DNA of 64,000 nt from Candidatus Woesearchaeota archaeon (GCA_028818155.1 JAPPOH010000003.1:1-64000); one strand, 5' to 3'. Shown: positions 33,519 through 42,745, counted from the first letter of the stretch. A program made the numbers and translations. Notes: generated from the letters alone by a model not told the origin.

Positions 33519-34942
33519 AAGAATACGCAACGATTAACAAAGTGGCCGGCCCCCTTATTTTCGTCGAGAAAACGGATCCGATCGGCTATGGGGAGCTAGT
33601 ACAGATCACTGCTGGTGAGAAGACAAAGCTCGGCCAGGTGCTTGATACGTCAGACGATCTTGTTGTCGTGCAAGTGTTTGAGACCACAACGGGGATTGAT
33701 AAGGGCACGCATGTCAAATTTCTTGGTGATGTAGTAAAGCTTGATGTCTCAAAGGATATCATTGGAAGAATTTTCAATGGACGTGGGAAGCCTATTGATG
33801 GCGGGCCGCCATTATTGGCAGAGAAGCGTGTCCCAATCATTGGACAGGCGATTAACCCATACTCTCGTGGGCCACCTGCGAACTGTATCCAGACAGGCAT
33901 TAGCACGATTGACCTCACGAATACGCTTGTTCGTGGACAGAAACTCCCGATTTTCTCTGGGAGTGGCCTGCCGCACAACAAACTTGCCTTACAAATCACT
34001 CGACAGGCAACGGTACTTGGCAAGAATGAATCCTTCGCTGTTGTCTTTGCTGGCATTGGTATCACGAATGAGGAGGCGCAGGCCTTCATGCAGGAATTCG
34101 AGGAGACCGGCGCTTTGGCGAAGAGTGTTGTCTTCCTGAATACGTCTGCAGACCCTGCTGTTGAGCGTGTCCTGACGCCGAAAATGGCCTTGACAGCAGC
34201 AGAGTACTTGGCGTTCGAGCGGGATATGCACGTGCTCGTTATCATGACTGATATCACAAACTACTGTGAGGCGTTACGTGAGATTGGCGCTGCACGTGAA
34301 GAGATTCCTGGACGTCGTGGGTATCCTGGCTACATGTACACGGATCTTGCCTCTATGTACGAGCGTGCCGGTATGATTAAAGGTAGGAAAGGGAGTATCA
34401 CACAAATTCCTATCTTGACGATGATTGGTGATGACATCACACACCCTATTCCTGATCTCACGGGTTATATCACTGAAGGACAGATTGTGCTGACGAAAGA
34501 ACTCCATAGGAAAGGTGTCTATCCGCCGATTGATGTACTTCCTTCTCTTTCTCGGTTGATGAACAATGGCATTGGAGAGAAGAAAACACGTGTCGATCAT
34601 CGCGGTGTCGCTGATCAGTTGTTCGCGAGTTATGCAAAGGGACGTGACCTCCGCCAGTTAGTGGCAATTATTGGAGAAGATGCGCTCTCTTCGGAAGATA
34701 AGCAGGCGTTGCAGTTTGCACAGGCGTTTGAAGATACGTTTGTGAATCAGCAACACGCGAACAGAACTGTGGTGAACTCATTTGATACTGCATGGGAACT
34801 CTTGAGTACCTTCCCAGAAGAGGCATTGAAGCGAATTAAACCAGAATTTGTCAAGGAATACTATCATGGAACGGATCAAACCAACGAGGAGCGAGCTCCT
34901 GAAGACGAAGAAGCGGATCAAGCTAGCGAAGACGGGGCATGA
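33515..34942 (+). CDS. atpB: A-type ATP synthase regulatory subunit B
   Basis: Non-catalytic nucleotide-binding subunit alternating with A in the head. [14 protein letters not shown] replaces the P-loop; [14 protein letters not shown] and [27 protein letters not shown] carry family signatures. 475 residues with an acidic tail ([18 protein letters not shown]). The acidic tail is encoded in the stretch that also encodes the N-terminus of subunit D, which overlaps by 77 nt. Confidence 0.95.
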   Translation: MKEYATINKVAGPLIFVEKTDPIGYGELVQITAGEKTKLGQVLDTSDDLVVVQVFETTTGIDKGTHVKFLGDVVKLDVSKDIIGRIFNGRGKPIDGGPPLLAEKRVPIIGQAINPYSRGPPANCIQTGISTIDLTNTLVRGQKLPIFSGSGLPHNKLALQITRQATVLGKNESFAVVFAGIGITNEEAQAFMQEFEETGALAKSVVFLNTSADPAVERVLTPKMALTAAEYLAFERDMHVLVIMTDITNYCEALREIGAAREEIPGRRGYPGYMYTDLASMYERAGMIKGRKGSITQIPILTMIGDDITHPIPDLTGYITEGQIVLTKELHRKGVYPPIDVLPSLSRLMNNGIGEKKTRVDHRGVADQLFASYAKGRDLRQLVAIIGEDALSSEDKQALQFAQAFEDTFVNQQHANRTVVNSFDTAWELLSTFPEEALKRIKPEFVKEYYHGTDQTNEERAPEDEEADQASEDGA

Positions 34943-35459
34943 TCTCCTGAAGAAAAAGCAAGATTCGTTGCTTATTGAGTTCTTTAAGCTCCTCAAAGAG
35001 ATTCAAGAACACCGGTCTGCGTTGCAGGAGCATTTTGATACTGCGGAAACGAGAATGCACCAGGCTCGCGCGCTAGAGAGTGATCTTCGTATTAAGGCTG
35101 CAGCACTTTCTATTCGGCAGAGTTCGCCTGTCGAGCTTACCGTGAAGAATATTGCAGGTGTCCGCGTGCCAGATATCAAGAAAATAGATAGGGAGCAGGA
35201 ACATCCGCTGTATGATACACTCCTTTTGCAAGATGTGGGGACCGCGTACGAACAGGTGGTCGATGATGTGTTGACGATAGCTGCGAAGGAGACTGCGTTG
35301 AAGAAAATCCTGAATGAGATTAAGAAAACGAAGAGGAGAGCGCATTCGCTAGAGCACATTTTCATTCCGCAACTGGAACAATCGGTTGCATATATTCAAT
35401 TCACGCTTGAAGAGCGAGAAAGAGAGTCCTTTTCCCTCTTGAAAAGGATGAAGAATTAA
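34866..35459 (+). CDS. atpD: A-type ATP synthase subunit D (central shaft)
   Basis: Long antiparallel coiled coil that turns inside the head. The N-terminus [21 protein letters not shown] is the family signature; residues 20-75 and 135-195 form the two coil strands. ATG 34866 lies inside the atpB reading frame (77-nt overlap). 197 residues. Last recognised subunit of the operon; no subunit G was found. Confidence 0.93.
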   Translation: MERIKPTRSELLKTKKRIKLAKTGHDLLKKKQDSLLIEFFKLLKEIQEHRSALQEHFDTAETRMHQARALESDLRIKAAALSIRQSSPVELTVKNIAGVRVPDIKKIDREQEHPLYDTLLLQDVGTAYEQVVDDVLTIAAKETALKKILNEIKKTKRRAHSLEHIFIPQLEQSVAYIQFTLEERERESFSLLKRMKN

Positions 35460-35462
35460 ATA

Positions 35463-36197
35463 GTGAAGACTATCTGGAGTTGTATGCGCTTCCTTTTCAT
35501 CCTCTTGGTCGTTCTCCTTGTGAGTTGTGGTGAGAAAGAATACGTGAACGAGCCCCCTGTGGAGAAAGAGCTTGGGGCATCCGCTGTGCCAAGTAAAAAG
35601 TCGTTTAGCGTGGATTTTGAGAGTTGTGATCCTGCAAAAGAAGCGAGAAACTGGGAAACGTTTCCTGATGAGGCTGTACTTGTTGAAGACCTTGTGCGAA
35701 GTGGGAATTGTGCGCTAGAGCTTACCGGCAAACTCACACATAATAATAAAGATCCTGAGGGAACGAACGTATACGTTGCGTATAGCGTGTTTGTTCCGGC
35801 CGCGTATGATGGCGGTATTCTCGGTTCATGGGAGCCTGCGCCGAGAGAGGCGTATGTGGAACGTGGTGGGGAGACGGCACCAGTCATTACTGCTGTACTT
35901 GCAGGAGAGCGTATTCAATTTCTCTACATGCAGCAAGAGATTGTGAGCGTTCCGTTCGCACGTGAGGAATGGCACGACCTTGTTTTCCATATCAAATGGT
36001 CTTCTACTCCGAAGGGGTTCGTGCAGGTCTGGGTCGACGGTGAGTCTGTCGTGCAAGCGACGGGGAAGAATATGTACCTTTTTGAAGGGAATGCGGTACT
36101 GAACGAATTCTCGCTGCATCAAGGTGTGGTTGTTGATGATATCCGCATGAGTGGTTCGTACGAAGAAGCTACGCTGCAGACCTTTGCTCAGCGGTAG
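35463..36197 (+). CDS. Lipoprotein with polysaccharide-lyase-like beta-sandwich
   Basis: Starts with a lipoprotein signal (MRFLFILLVVLLVSCG from ATG 35484, or GTG 35463 seven codons earlier) with lipobox VSC. The rest looks like the heparin-lyase/PF14099 jelly-roll: CALELTGKL...VYVAYSVFVPAAYDGGILGSWEP, then EWHDLVFHIKWSS, GFVQVWVDGESV and a C-terminal GVVVDDIRMSG. It may bind or cleave polysaccharide outside the cell; catalytic residues cannot be assigned. Starts 4 nt after atpD. Confidence 0.7.
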   Translation: MKTIWSCMRFLFILLVVLLVSCGEKEYVNEPPVEKELGASAVPSKKSFSVDFESCDPAKEARNWETFPDEAVLVEDLVRSGNCALELTGKLTHNNKDPEGTNVYVAYSVFVPAAYDGGILGSWEPAPREAYVERGGETAPVITAVLAGERIQFLYMQQEIVSVPFAREEWHDLVFHIKWSSTPKGFVQVWVDGESVVQATGKNMYLFEGNAVLNEFSLHQGVVVDDIRMSGSYEEATLQTFAQR

Positions 36198-36489
36198 GCT
36201 GTCGCATATATGCTTCTTCCATAGCGAGTGCTTCGTGGAGGAGGAGTGCTTTGTACCCTGTTTTGGTAGGAAGTGCGAACATGATGCATTCGTACCATTC
36301 AAGTCCATTCCCGAAGTCCTGCGGGTACTGTTCACGTCTGTAGAGCTGGGCAGTACCGTGCTTTGTCATTATGAATGTTCGCGAATGACCTTCTATTCCT
36401 TGGTCATATTCTGCCTGTGCTTGTTGCTCAGGAGTGAGGGTACGTTCAAGGTCTGATACGTGTTGCTCAGAAATAGGGGTACCTTTCAC
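36169..36489 (-). CDS. Hypothetical protein, 106 aa
   Basis: No family recognised. Gln/Glu-rich helical N-terminus (SDLERTLTPEQQAQAEYDQG), then a beta-rich middle with EWYECIMFALPTKTG. It converges with the lipoprotein gene and overlaps by 29 nt. Confidence 0.5.
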   Translation of the reverse strand: MKGTPISEQHVSDLERTLTPEQQAQAEYDQGIEGHSRTFIMTKHGTAQLYRREQYPQDFGNGLEWYECIMFALPTKTGYKALLLHEALAMEEAYMRQPTAEQRSAA

Positions 36490-36630
36490 GTCTGGTACAA
36501 TTTGTAAATGATCCCTTGTAGGGGGAAGAGAATATGTTCCTTGAGGTCCTTGTAGCGGCTGTGACGTTTTCGTGCGCCTCTGTTGTTACTGTGATGCTCT
36601 TACGGTCGTTTCTCTATTTAAAACTTGGTG

Positions 36631-36930
36631 TCAGTGTGAGAAACACTGGTAGAGCTGATAGCAGCCAATTGCGATTTTGTCACCGTGTGATGTCATGTAC
36701 CCGAGTGAGAACCCAATGAGTTGTCGTACGTCGCTGCTTTCATGATGTGTGCATACTCCCGCGATACCGAGAATGCCGCTCAATCCTCCTATAAGCTGCG
36801 TATACTCGTGTACCTGTTCTGGAAGAAATCGTGCAGCAGCACCTGTCACTGCTCCTACAACAAGCGGCAAACCTGTACCTCCTTCATCAGAAGGAGCGTC
36901 ATCGGTGATTGTATCCAGCGTGTGTTCCAC
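36631..36930 (-). CDS. Hypothetical small membrane-associated protein, 99 aa
   Basis: GTG start at 36930 is placed 26 nt after ACTTAAAAAG (36951-36960), fitting leaderless initiation. Acidic N-terminus, then Gly/Ala-rich hydrophobic segments (LPLVVGAVTGAAARFL; LIGGLSGILGIAGVC; LIGFSLGYM). Function unknown. Confidence 0.5.
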   Translation of the reverse strand: MEHTLDTITDDAPSDEGGTGLPLVVGAVTGAAARFLPEQVHEYTQLIGGLSGILGIAGVCTHHESSDVRQLIGFSLGYMTSHGDKIAIGCYQLYQCFSH

Positions 36931-37052
36931 ACTGTTCTCATTAGAAATGATCTTTTTAAGTTTTGCTCGCCGCTCTCGTCGAATGAATGGTGTGACACTG
37001 CAGACGTTCGCAAAGAGCTAAAATATTTAAAGCGGTTTGAAACTCCTAAAGA

Positions 37053-38087
37053 ATGAATATTCTAGTGACAGGCGGCGCAGGATACATTGGTTCTTTGCTC
37101 ACTGTACGACTTGTGCAGGAAGGGCATGACGTCACTGTGCTTGATAATCTCCAGTATCAAAATCCGTTCAGCAGAATGAATATGATGCTCGATGGATCAT
37201 CTGTCGCTGATGCGCTACTTGCGGATCCTACACCAGAAGAGCCGAAATCGTTTCAGTTCGTGGAAGAGGATGTTCGTAATAGAGCTGTTCTATCTCAAGT
37301 CATTCAGCGAGGAAGTATTGAGCGAATCGTTCATTTTGGTGAGATTGTTGGCGAGGCATGCAAAGAACGTCCTCAAGAAGCGGAAAGTATCAACCAAGAT
37401 GGAACAAGAGCTGTTGCAGATCTTGCAAAGCAACGTGACATTCCTTTGATTTGGAATTCTTCCTCGAGTGTCTACGGTTTCAGAGAGGGGGATGAGCTCC
37501 TTGATGAGTCAGCATCTATTCCTGCAACAAACGATCCGTACTGTGTACACAAACTCGCTGGGGAAGCGTACATGAGTGAGAATGATATCGCGTGCACCAT
37601 TGTTCGTCCAGCAACTGTTGGCGGACTTTCGCCACGAATGCGTATAGAATTGATGCCAAATCACTTTGCGTACATGATTTTTACCTGTGGTGGCATAGAG
37701 CTTGCACAACCAGATCATTATCGCAATGTGATTGATGTAAATGATGTTGTTGATGCATACGTTGCACTGCTCGATCAACCTCCGCTTTCTGGCACCTACA
37801 ATCTTGGACATCATAATGCAACGAAGCGAACATTCGTTGATCGTATCGCTAATCTGAATGGTGATGCTACTGTCATTCCTGGTGAAGAAGGTGGTCATAT
37901 TAGAAGCCTGTGTATCGATTCGACTCTTCTTGAGCAAGCAACGGGATATCGTCCGACAAGGACAATTGAGGATACTGTACGTCCATTTCAAGAGATCCTA
38001 CGTGAAAGACCAGAAGTGCTGACAACCCCCGGGTCAAAGAACATTTCTGACACTCGTTGGAAAGAAATTACTGCGTTCGCGAAGTAG
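37053..38087 (+). CDS. NAD-dependent sugar epimerase/dehydratase
   Basis: Extended SDR family. NAD loop TGGAGYIGS at residues 6-14, active-site SSSSVYG (near 135-141) and YCVHK (the YxxxK pair near 160-164), then VRPATVGG and RNVIDVNDVVDAY. 344 residues. It resembles UDP-sugar 4-epimerases but the exact substrate is unclear. The AATATTTAAAG box at 37021-37031 sets ATG 37053. It converges with ftr1, overlapping by 20 nt. Confidence 0.92.
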   Translation: MNILVTGGAGYIGSLLTVRLVQEGHDVTVLDNLQYQNPFSRMNMMLDGSSVADALLADPTPEEPKSFQFVEEDVRNRAVLSQVIQRGSIERIVHFGEIVGEACKERPQEAESINQDGTRAVADLAKQRDIPLIWNSSSSVYGFREGDELLDESASIPATNDPYCVHKLAGEAYMSENDIACTIVRPATVGGLSPRMRIELMPNHFAYMIFTCGGIELAQPDHYRNVIDVNDVVDAYVALLDQPPLSGTYNLGHHNATKRTFVDRIANLNGDATVIPGEEGGHIRSLCIDSTLLEQATGYRPTRTIEDTVRPFQEILRERPEVLTTPGSKNISDTRWKEITAFAK

Positions 38088-38883
38088 CGTTTCTCGTCGA
38101 CGTGTACCACCAGCCGCCAACGCTCAGCAAGTAGAGCCAGTAGCAGATCACTTCTAAGAGGCTCGGATTGCCGTTATAGCCGAATAATCCTTTTAGGAAG
38201 CTGCCGACGATCCCTTTCTCGTTCAAGATTGGGTTGATGTCGTAGAGTGGGTAGATAAATGGCGTGAGGACGCCCGCCTCCTCGAGTTCATGGACGCCGT
38301 GTGCTGTTAATCCGGCTGCAAAGAGGATGAGCAAAATACTACTGAACGTAAAAATTTTCTTTAGGTTCATTTTTCGTGCGGAGTGGAAGAAGAGATAGCC
38401 AACACCGATTGCAACAGTGATTCCTAACAATCCGCCGACAAAATTGATCCCAGACGCGTAGTTGATCGCGTTCATGAAAATCACTGTCTCCACGCCTTCT
38501 CTGATGATCGCGACGAATACTAAGAGGAAAATGCCAAGGTATGAGAACGATGGGTTTGCAACGTAGCCAGCAACTTTGCTCTCGATCTGAGCTGTGATGT
38601 GGCGTTGCTGCATCATCCACATGATCATTGTCGTTAATAATGCTGCGCCGACAAGCATCGTAATTCCTTCAAAGAGTGCTTCTGCCGTTCCTTCAAAGCC
38701 GCCCGCAATGACGGTGAAGCCGATTGCCGCGAAGATGCTGAAGAGAACACCTGCTGCGATCGCCCAGAAGACTGCACCTCGGTATTTGTTATTCTCAGTC
38801 TTGCCGAGGTACGCGAGAACGATCCCTACAACGAGGCTCGCCTCTAACGTTTCCCTGCTTGTGATGAGGAATGACTCAATCAT
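38068..38883 (-). CDS. FTR1-family iron permease
   Basis: Seven-helix membrane permease for ferric/ferrous iron. Two RExxE motifs are visible: RETLE in the first helix (residues 10-14) and REGVE near residue 146, the iron-coordinating signature of FTR1/EfeU. Other helices are Gly/Ala-rich. 271 residues. A palindrome at 38927-38938 lies upstream of its promoter, and a DtxR-family regulator gene is encoded about 500 bp further on the same strand. Confidence 0.93.
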   Translation of the reverse strand: MIESFLITSRETLEASLVVGIVLAYLGKTENNKYRGAVFWAIAAGVLFSIFAAIGFTVIAGGFEGTAEALFEGITMLVGAALLTTMIMWMMQQRHITAQIESKVAGYVANPSFSYLGIFLLVFVAIIREGVETVIFMNAINYASGINFVGGLLGITVAIGVGYLFFHSARKMNLKKIFTFSSILLILFAAGLTAHGVHELEEAGVLTPFIYPLYDINPILNEKGIVGSFLKGLFGYNGNPSLLEVICYWLYLLSVGGWWYTSTRNATSRTQ

Positions 38884-38926
38884 CGTCGTGGTTTCTCCTT
38901 AACTTATGTGAAGAAGGTTTACCCTC

Positions 38927-38938
38927 CCAAACGTTTGG
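38927..38938. promoter_or_regulatory. 12-bp palindrome upstream of the iron permease
   Basis: CCAAACGTTTGG is a perfect palindrome between the permease TATA region (38901-38909, minus) and a second TATA (CTTATATATAAAG, 38948-38960) serving the divergent exported protein. Candidate site for the nearby DtxR regulator. Confidence 0.4.
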
Positions 38939-38981
38939 CTCGCCGAACTTATATATAAAGCTTATGGAGAAAAAGCGTACT

Positions 38982-39377
38982 ATGTGGTTATGCACGTTCT
39001 TGGTCATATGGGTGTTCGAATGCGCGTATTCTCGTCGTCAGCCTTATAAAGTAAAATCTTCGTCGAGAGAAGCTATGCATACTGTTATGGAAAGAGAGGG
39101 GCGGGCGAGCATAGATGCAGCGATATCTGCAGTTCCTGAAAATAACTATCCTGTTCTAGTTGTAGCAAGGAGCAATAGTGGACATTACTCAGCTCGTGGA
39201 TTCACACACCCAGACAAAGGAACTGTAACTTACTTAGAGAACAATGTTGGTGGAAGAAATGGGTTTTTTGTTGCTTGTTTCACTATCGGCAATCAGCTCG
39301 GAATGTGCAATCTCAGAGCAAGTGATTTTTCGGCGATCCAACCTGGCAAAGTGGCCACATACAGACACGAAATGTAA
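38982..39377 (+). CDS. Exported hypothetical protein, 131 aa
   Basis: ATG 38982 is 26 nt downstream of CTTATATATAAAG. The N-terminus MWLCTFLVIWVFECAYS is a signal peptide or lipoprotein-like leader (Cys at residue 14). The mature part is basic, then has two Gly-rich strands (NSGHYSARGF, NNVGGRNGFF). Family not recognised. Located between iron permease and iron regulator genes, divergent from the permease. Confidence 0.55.
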   Translation: MWLCTFLVIWVFECAYSRRQPYKVKSSSREAMHTVMEREGRASIDAAISAVPENNYPVLVVARSNSGHYSARGFTHPDKGTVTYLENNVGGRNGFFVACFTIGNQLGMCNLRASDFSAIQPGKVATYRHEM

Positions 39378-39378
39378 C

Positions 39379-39780
39379 TTATTTCTTATGGAGAAACCGC
39401 TCTAATTTCTCTATTGCTGTGTCTGAGAACGCGTGTTCGAGGTTGCACGCATCATCGTGAACAGCAGGCCCTTTCATCTTGAGCGTTTTCTCGAGAAATT
39501 GTCTGACAATATGGTATTTTCTGAGGATTAAGTTTGCTTTTTTCCTGCCTTTTGGCGTTAATTTAATGCTGCGAAAGGACTCGTACTCGATGAATTTTTC
39601 CTCTGCAAGTTTTTTGAGCATTTCAGAAACACTGCCTTTGGTAACTCCTAAACAATGGACTAAATCGACTGGCTTAACAGGGCCATCCTTTCCTAATTGC
39701 AAGATTGCTTTCAGGTACATCTCTTTCGCTAATCTGAGTCGCTGATCAGCGTGCAAGTCTAAATGAAAATCATCGTGCAT
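39379..39780 (-). CDS. DtxR/MntR-family metal-dependent regulator
   Basis: Winged helix with LAKEMYLKAILQL near residues 16-28, then VKPVDLVHCLGVTKGSVSEM and LTPKGRKKANLILRKYHIVR, the conserved DtxR pattern. The dimerisation helix has HDDACNLEHAFSD, which holds the metal-binding Cys, Glu and His. No C-terminal SH3 domain (133 residues, MntR-like). ATG 39780 is set by GCTTAAAAG at about 39802-39811. It probably controls the nearby FTR1 permease. Confidence 0.92.
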   Translation of the reverse strand: MHDDFHLDLHADQRLRLAKEMYLKAILQLGKDGPVKPVDLVHCLGVTKGSVSEMLKKLAEEKFIEYESFRSIKLTPKGRKKANLILRKYHIVRQFLEKTLKMKGPAVHDDACNLEHAFSDTAIEKLERFLHKK

Positions 39781-39846
39781 GGCAAAAGTGAATGCGTGTG
39801 CTCTTTTAAGCATTAGGTTTATTAATTTGGAACAGTTCACAGTAGC

Positions 39847-40053
39847 ATGCCTGAAGTACCTGTTCCAACGATACCAATCACTCCCGGTAAGGATCGTCCA
39901 TCTCTTGAAGAGATAACTGAAGAAAAACCGAAAAAACCGCCAAGTGAAATGCCTGAGGATTTTGAGTTTCCTGAGGGCATCATTCCACCAGACACTCCGC
40001 CCTCGGGCCCTGGCATACATGCATCATATCTCAGAGTAACCACTTATAAGTGA
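39847..40053 (+). CDS. Small proline-rich acidic protein, 68 aa
   Basis: About one quarter proline with many Glu (PEVPVPTIPITPGK, PKKPPSEMPEDFEFPEG). Probably unfolded. ATG 39847 lies 26 nt after TTTATTAAT (39819-39827), which supports a real leaderless gene. Function unknown. Confidence 0.45.
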   Translation: MPEVPVPTIPITPGKDRPSLEEITEEKPKKPPSEMPEDFEFPEGIIPPDTPPSGPGIHASYLRVTTYK

Positions 40054-40213
40054 CTACAACAGTAAGTTTTATATATGAGAAGCTCCTTTACACATTTTAT
40101 GGTACGCATGACCGACGAGGATCAAAGCGCACAGCGCGCTGGTCGTTTTCATCAATAGTCAGCGTACTGCCATTTCTCAACCTGATACGAACGTTCCTAG
40201 TTTGAATTCTCAT
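40054..40213 (+). promoter_or_regulatory. Leader region before tRNA-His and the his operon
   Basis: TTTTATATATG at 40067-40077 predicts a transcript start near 40099, exactly at an ATG that opens a 19-codon ORF (40099-40158, MVRMTDEDQSAQRAGRFHQ). An AGCGC/GCGCT hairpin lies inside it. No separate TATA box is clear directly before the tRNA, so a leader, tRNA and hisG may share one transcript. Confidence 0.45.
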
Positions 40214-40285
40214 GACGGTAGTAGTTCAGTGGCAGAACTCGGGCCTGTGGCGCCCGCGGCAGGGGTTCGATTCCCCTCTACCGTC
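40214..40285 (+). tRNA. tRNA-His (GTG)
   Basis: Cloverleaf is complete: 8-bp acceptor including the histidine-specific G-1:C73 pair (GACGGTAG with CTACCGTC), D-arm GTTC/GAAC, anticodon stem CGGGC/GCCCG with loop CTGTGGC (anticodon GTG), and T-arm AGGGG-TTCGATT-CCCCT. CCA is not encoded. No intron. The hisG start codon lies 7 nt downstream. Confidence 0.96.
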
Positions 40286-40292
40286 CTTTCAG

Positions 40293-40892
40293 GTGGTTGT
40301 ATTCATTGTTGCGCCAAAGAATTCTGGACTCAAGAACTACAAAAACATCGCGCTCACATATCTGAGTGATGTTGAAAATATCCTTGAAGTGCGTGGCGAA
40401 GACGTTCCTTTCTGGGTGGAAAAAACACTCGAAAAAGGCAAGAAAGCGCTCGGCTTAACAGGAGAGGACCTCTTCAAAGAATATATCCTTGAACAACGCT
40501 CAGACCTGCGAATTATCAAGCGGATTGCATGGAACGATGCGAAAACACTCTACGGGAAGCCTGCGCTCTGTCTTATTGGGCCGGAAGATAAGCGCCTGGA
40601 CATCCTCCCAAAGCAACTCACGATCGGCATCCCGAAAAAATACAAGAAAATAGCGAAAAAATACCTGAATTTTCTCGAACGAAAAGGGTTCTCGTTCAGA
40701 AAAATGTACTTGGGAGGGAGTGTTGAAGCAACCTGTCTCCATGGCATTACAGATTTGGTAATTGATATTGTGTATAGTGGACGGACAATGAAAGAAAATG
40801 GTCTAACAGTCTATGAAAAAATCATGACAAGTGATTTTGTGATTATTGGGGGTAAAAATGATACGAATCTACAAACAAAACGAAATGAGTAA
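40293..40892 (+). CDS. hisG: ATP phosphoribosyltransferase, short form
   Basis: First step of histidine synthesis. The C-terminal signature LGGSVEATCLHGITDLVIDI and GRTMKENGLTVYE is clear; PRPP binding fits this part. 199 residues from GTG 40293 means the short HisG form, which in bacteria needs the HisZ regulatory partner; none is seen here. The N-terminus is divergent from the usual ALPNKGRL start. Sits directly behind tRNA-His and overlaps hisD. Confidence 0.88.
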   Translation: MVVFIVAPKNSGLKNYKNIALTYLSDVENILEVRGEDVPFWVEKTLEKGKKALGLTGEDLFKEYILEQRSDLRIIKRIAWNDAKTLYGKPALCLIGPEDKRLDILPKQLTIGIPKKYKKIAKKYLNFLERKGFSFRKMYLGGSVEATCLHGITDLVIDIVYSGRTMKENGLTVYEKIMTSDFVIIGGKNDTNLQTKRNE

Positions 40893-42147
40893 GGAAGAAA
40901 ATAAGCGAATTATGCAACGCGCACAAGCAGATATCGCTGCTGTGAAAGAAAAAGTTGCTGGAATCATCAACGATGTGCGAACAAATGGCGACGCTGCACT
41001 CGTCAAATACACAAAGATGTGGGATACAGAAGATTTCACAGCAGAGAAACTTCGCGTCACGAAAGAAGACATAGAAAGAACGTACGAAAATGTTGCGCCA
41101 AACGTACTTGAACAGATCAAAGCGCAAATTGCGCTCGCGAAAAAATTTCACGAAGCACAGCGAGTGAACATCACCGATTGGGAAGCTGAAACTGCGCCAG
41201 GTATTCTTGTCGGTGAGAAGTGGACACCGATAGAGGCTGTTGGCCTCTACATTCCAGGAGGGAAGAATCCGTTTCCCACCGTGCAGCAAATCCTCGCTTT
41301 ACCTGCGAAAATTGCCGGTTGTCCGAGAATCGTTGCAAGTGTCTCACCTGGCAGCAGGATAGACGAGGTACTTGTAGCTGCAGCGGAGTGTGGTGTTGAC
41401 GAGATCTATCGCGTTGGGGGTGCGCAGGCGATTGCAGCGATGGCATATGGAACAGAAACCATACAACCTGTGAACTTAATTGCTGGGCCTGGAAATCCGT
41501 TTGTAACTGCCGCGAAAGTGCTCTGTCAAGAGAAAGTCGCGATCGACATGCCTGCTGGCCCGAGTGAAGCAATCATGCTCGCTGACGAGTATGCTGATCC
41601 GCGCTATTGCGCGGCAGATATTCTTGCGCGAGCAGAACACGGACCGGATTCTGCAGGCGTTCTTGTCACAGACTCAGACCCACTCGCAGAGCAAGTGCAG
41701 GCAGAAGTGGAGAAGCAGTTTCGTGCACTCTCGCGACAAGAGTACGTTCGAGAGGCACTCGGAAGATACTCTGCGATTATCGTCACAGAGACGTGGGATG
41801 ATGCTCTGAGCTATGTGAATGCGTATGCGCCAGAACACGTGGAGCTACTCGTACAAAATCCAAGGGAAACACTCGATCAGATCGTGAATGCTGGCTCTGT
41901 GTTCCTAGGACCGACAAACCCTGTCGCAACAGGAGATTATGCATCTGGTGTGAACCACATCTTGCCAACGGGAGGCTGGGCAAAAATGACCTCACCTGTA
42001 GGCGTGTGGACGTTCATGAAGCGCGTCCAGTACTCAGAAGTCAGCGAGGAAGGACTACGATCATTGCAGCCTATCGTTGACACAATAGCAGATGTGGAAG
42101 GATTGGATGCACACAGAAAGAGTGTCGATATACGATTGGAGGACTAA
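40858..42147 (+). CDS. hisD: Histidinol dehydrogenase
   Basis: Oxidises histidinol to histidine with two NAD. Zn and substrate residues are in the conserved segments GLYIPGGKNPFPT, AGPSEAIMLADE, ARAEHGPDS and YAPEHVELL. 429 residues from ATG 40858 (ribosome binding site GGGGGT), normal length. Overlaps hisG by 35 nt. Confidence 0.96.
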   Translation: MIRIYKQNEMSKEENKRIMQRAQADIAAVKEKVAGIINDVRTNGDAALVKYTKMWDTEDFTAEKLRVTKEDIERTYENVAPNVLEQIKAQIALAKKFHEAQRVNITDWEAETAPGILVGEKWTPIEAVGLYIPGGKNPFPTVQQILALPAKIAGCPRIVASVSPGSRIDEVLVAAAECGVDEIYRVGGAQAIAAMAYGTETIQPVNLIAGPGNPFVTAAKVLCQEKVAIDMPAGPSEAIMLADEYADPRYCAADILARAEHGPDSAGVLVTDSDPLAEQVQAEVEKQFRALSRQEYVREALGRYSAIIVTETWDDALSYVNAYAPEHVELLVQNPRETLDQIVNAGSVFLGPTNPVATGDYASGVNHILPTGGWAKMTSPVGVWTFMKRVQYSEVSEEGLRSLQPIVDTIADVEGLDAHRKSVDIRLED

Positions 42148-42148
42148 C

Positions 42149-42745
42149 ATGGAAACGAAACGAGAAACACGAGAATCGATTGTGCAGGTAACGATAGAAC
42201 AAGGCAAACGAAGAGCGTTCAAGCTCAACACAGGGCTTGACTTCTTCAACCACATGATAGAAACGATCGCGTGGCGAGCGTGCATGAACATTGATGTGAT
42301 GTACAAGAACACGCAATTCAGGCTGACGCACGTGATAACGGAAGATGTCGGCATTGTGATGGGGAAAACGTTCAGGAAACTGTTAAAGAAGAAGATGAAG
42401 ACTGGTGTGAATGGCAGCGGCTCCAGTGTTGGCATCATCGACGAAGCAATGGCAGTCGTTGCTGTGAGCTTTGAAGGCAGATGTGGTGCGTACTTGTCAC
42501 TTGATTGCCTGGGAGCGCAACGAGAACGTGTGGAAGATATGTTGTCTGATGATCTTCGTGAGTTCTTTTGTGGCTTTGCACAAGGAGCGGGTGCGACAGT
42601 GAGCATCAAAACACTTTCTGGAGAGAACCCACACCACACGTGGGAAGCGATCTTCCGTGGTTTCGGTGAAGCGCTCAAAGAATGCTTTACAGCAAATGCA
42701 TGGCGGAAAGGAACGACAGCAGGAGTCAAGGGGACGCTCGAATGA
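42149..42745 (+). CDS. hisB: Imidazoleglycerol-phosphate dehydratase, divergent
   Basis: Dehydrates imidazole-glycerol-phosphate using two Mn. The C-terminal NPHHTWEAIFRGFGEAL matches the family HHxxE site. The N-terminal half departs from it: the usual DHM motif is NHM (LDFFNHMIE) and the usual DxHHTxED is RLTHVITED, so one of the paired His ligands is missing. ATG 42149 has GGAGG upstream. Monofunctional, no phosphatase domain. Activity or metal use may differ. Confidence 0.85.
   Translation: METKRETRESIVQVTIEQGKRRAFKLNTGLDFFNHMIETIAWRACMNIDVMYKNTQFRLTHVITEDVGIVMGKTFRKLLKKKMKTGVNGSGSSVGIIDEAMAVVAVSFEGRCGAYLSLDCLGAQRERVEDMLSDDLREFFCGFAQGAGATVSIKTLSGENPHHTWEAIFRGFGEALKECFTANAWRKGTTAGVKGTLE

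Noticed and set aside
36534..36719. Plus-strand ORF of 61 codons with a purine-rich sequence upstream
   Set aside because: Overlaps the better supported minus-strand gene at 36631-36930, and its second half has no protein-like character.
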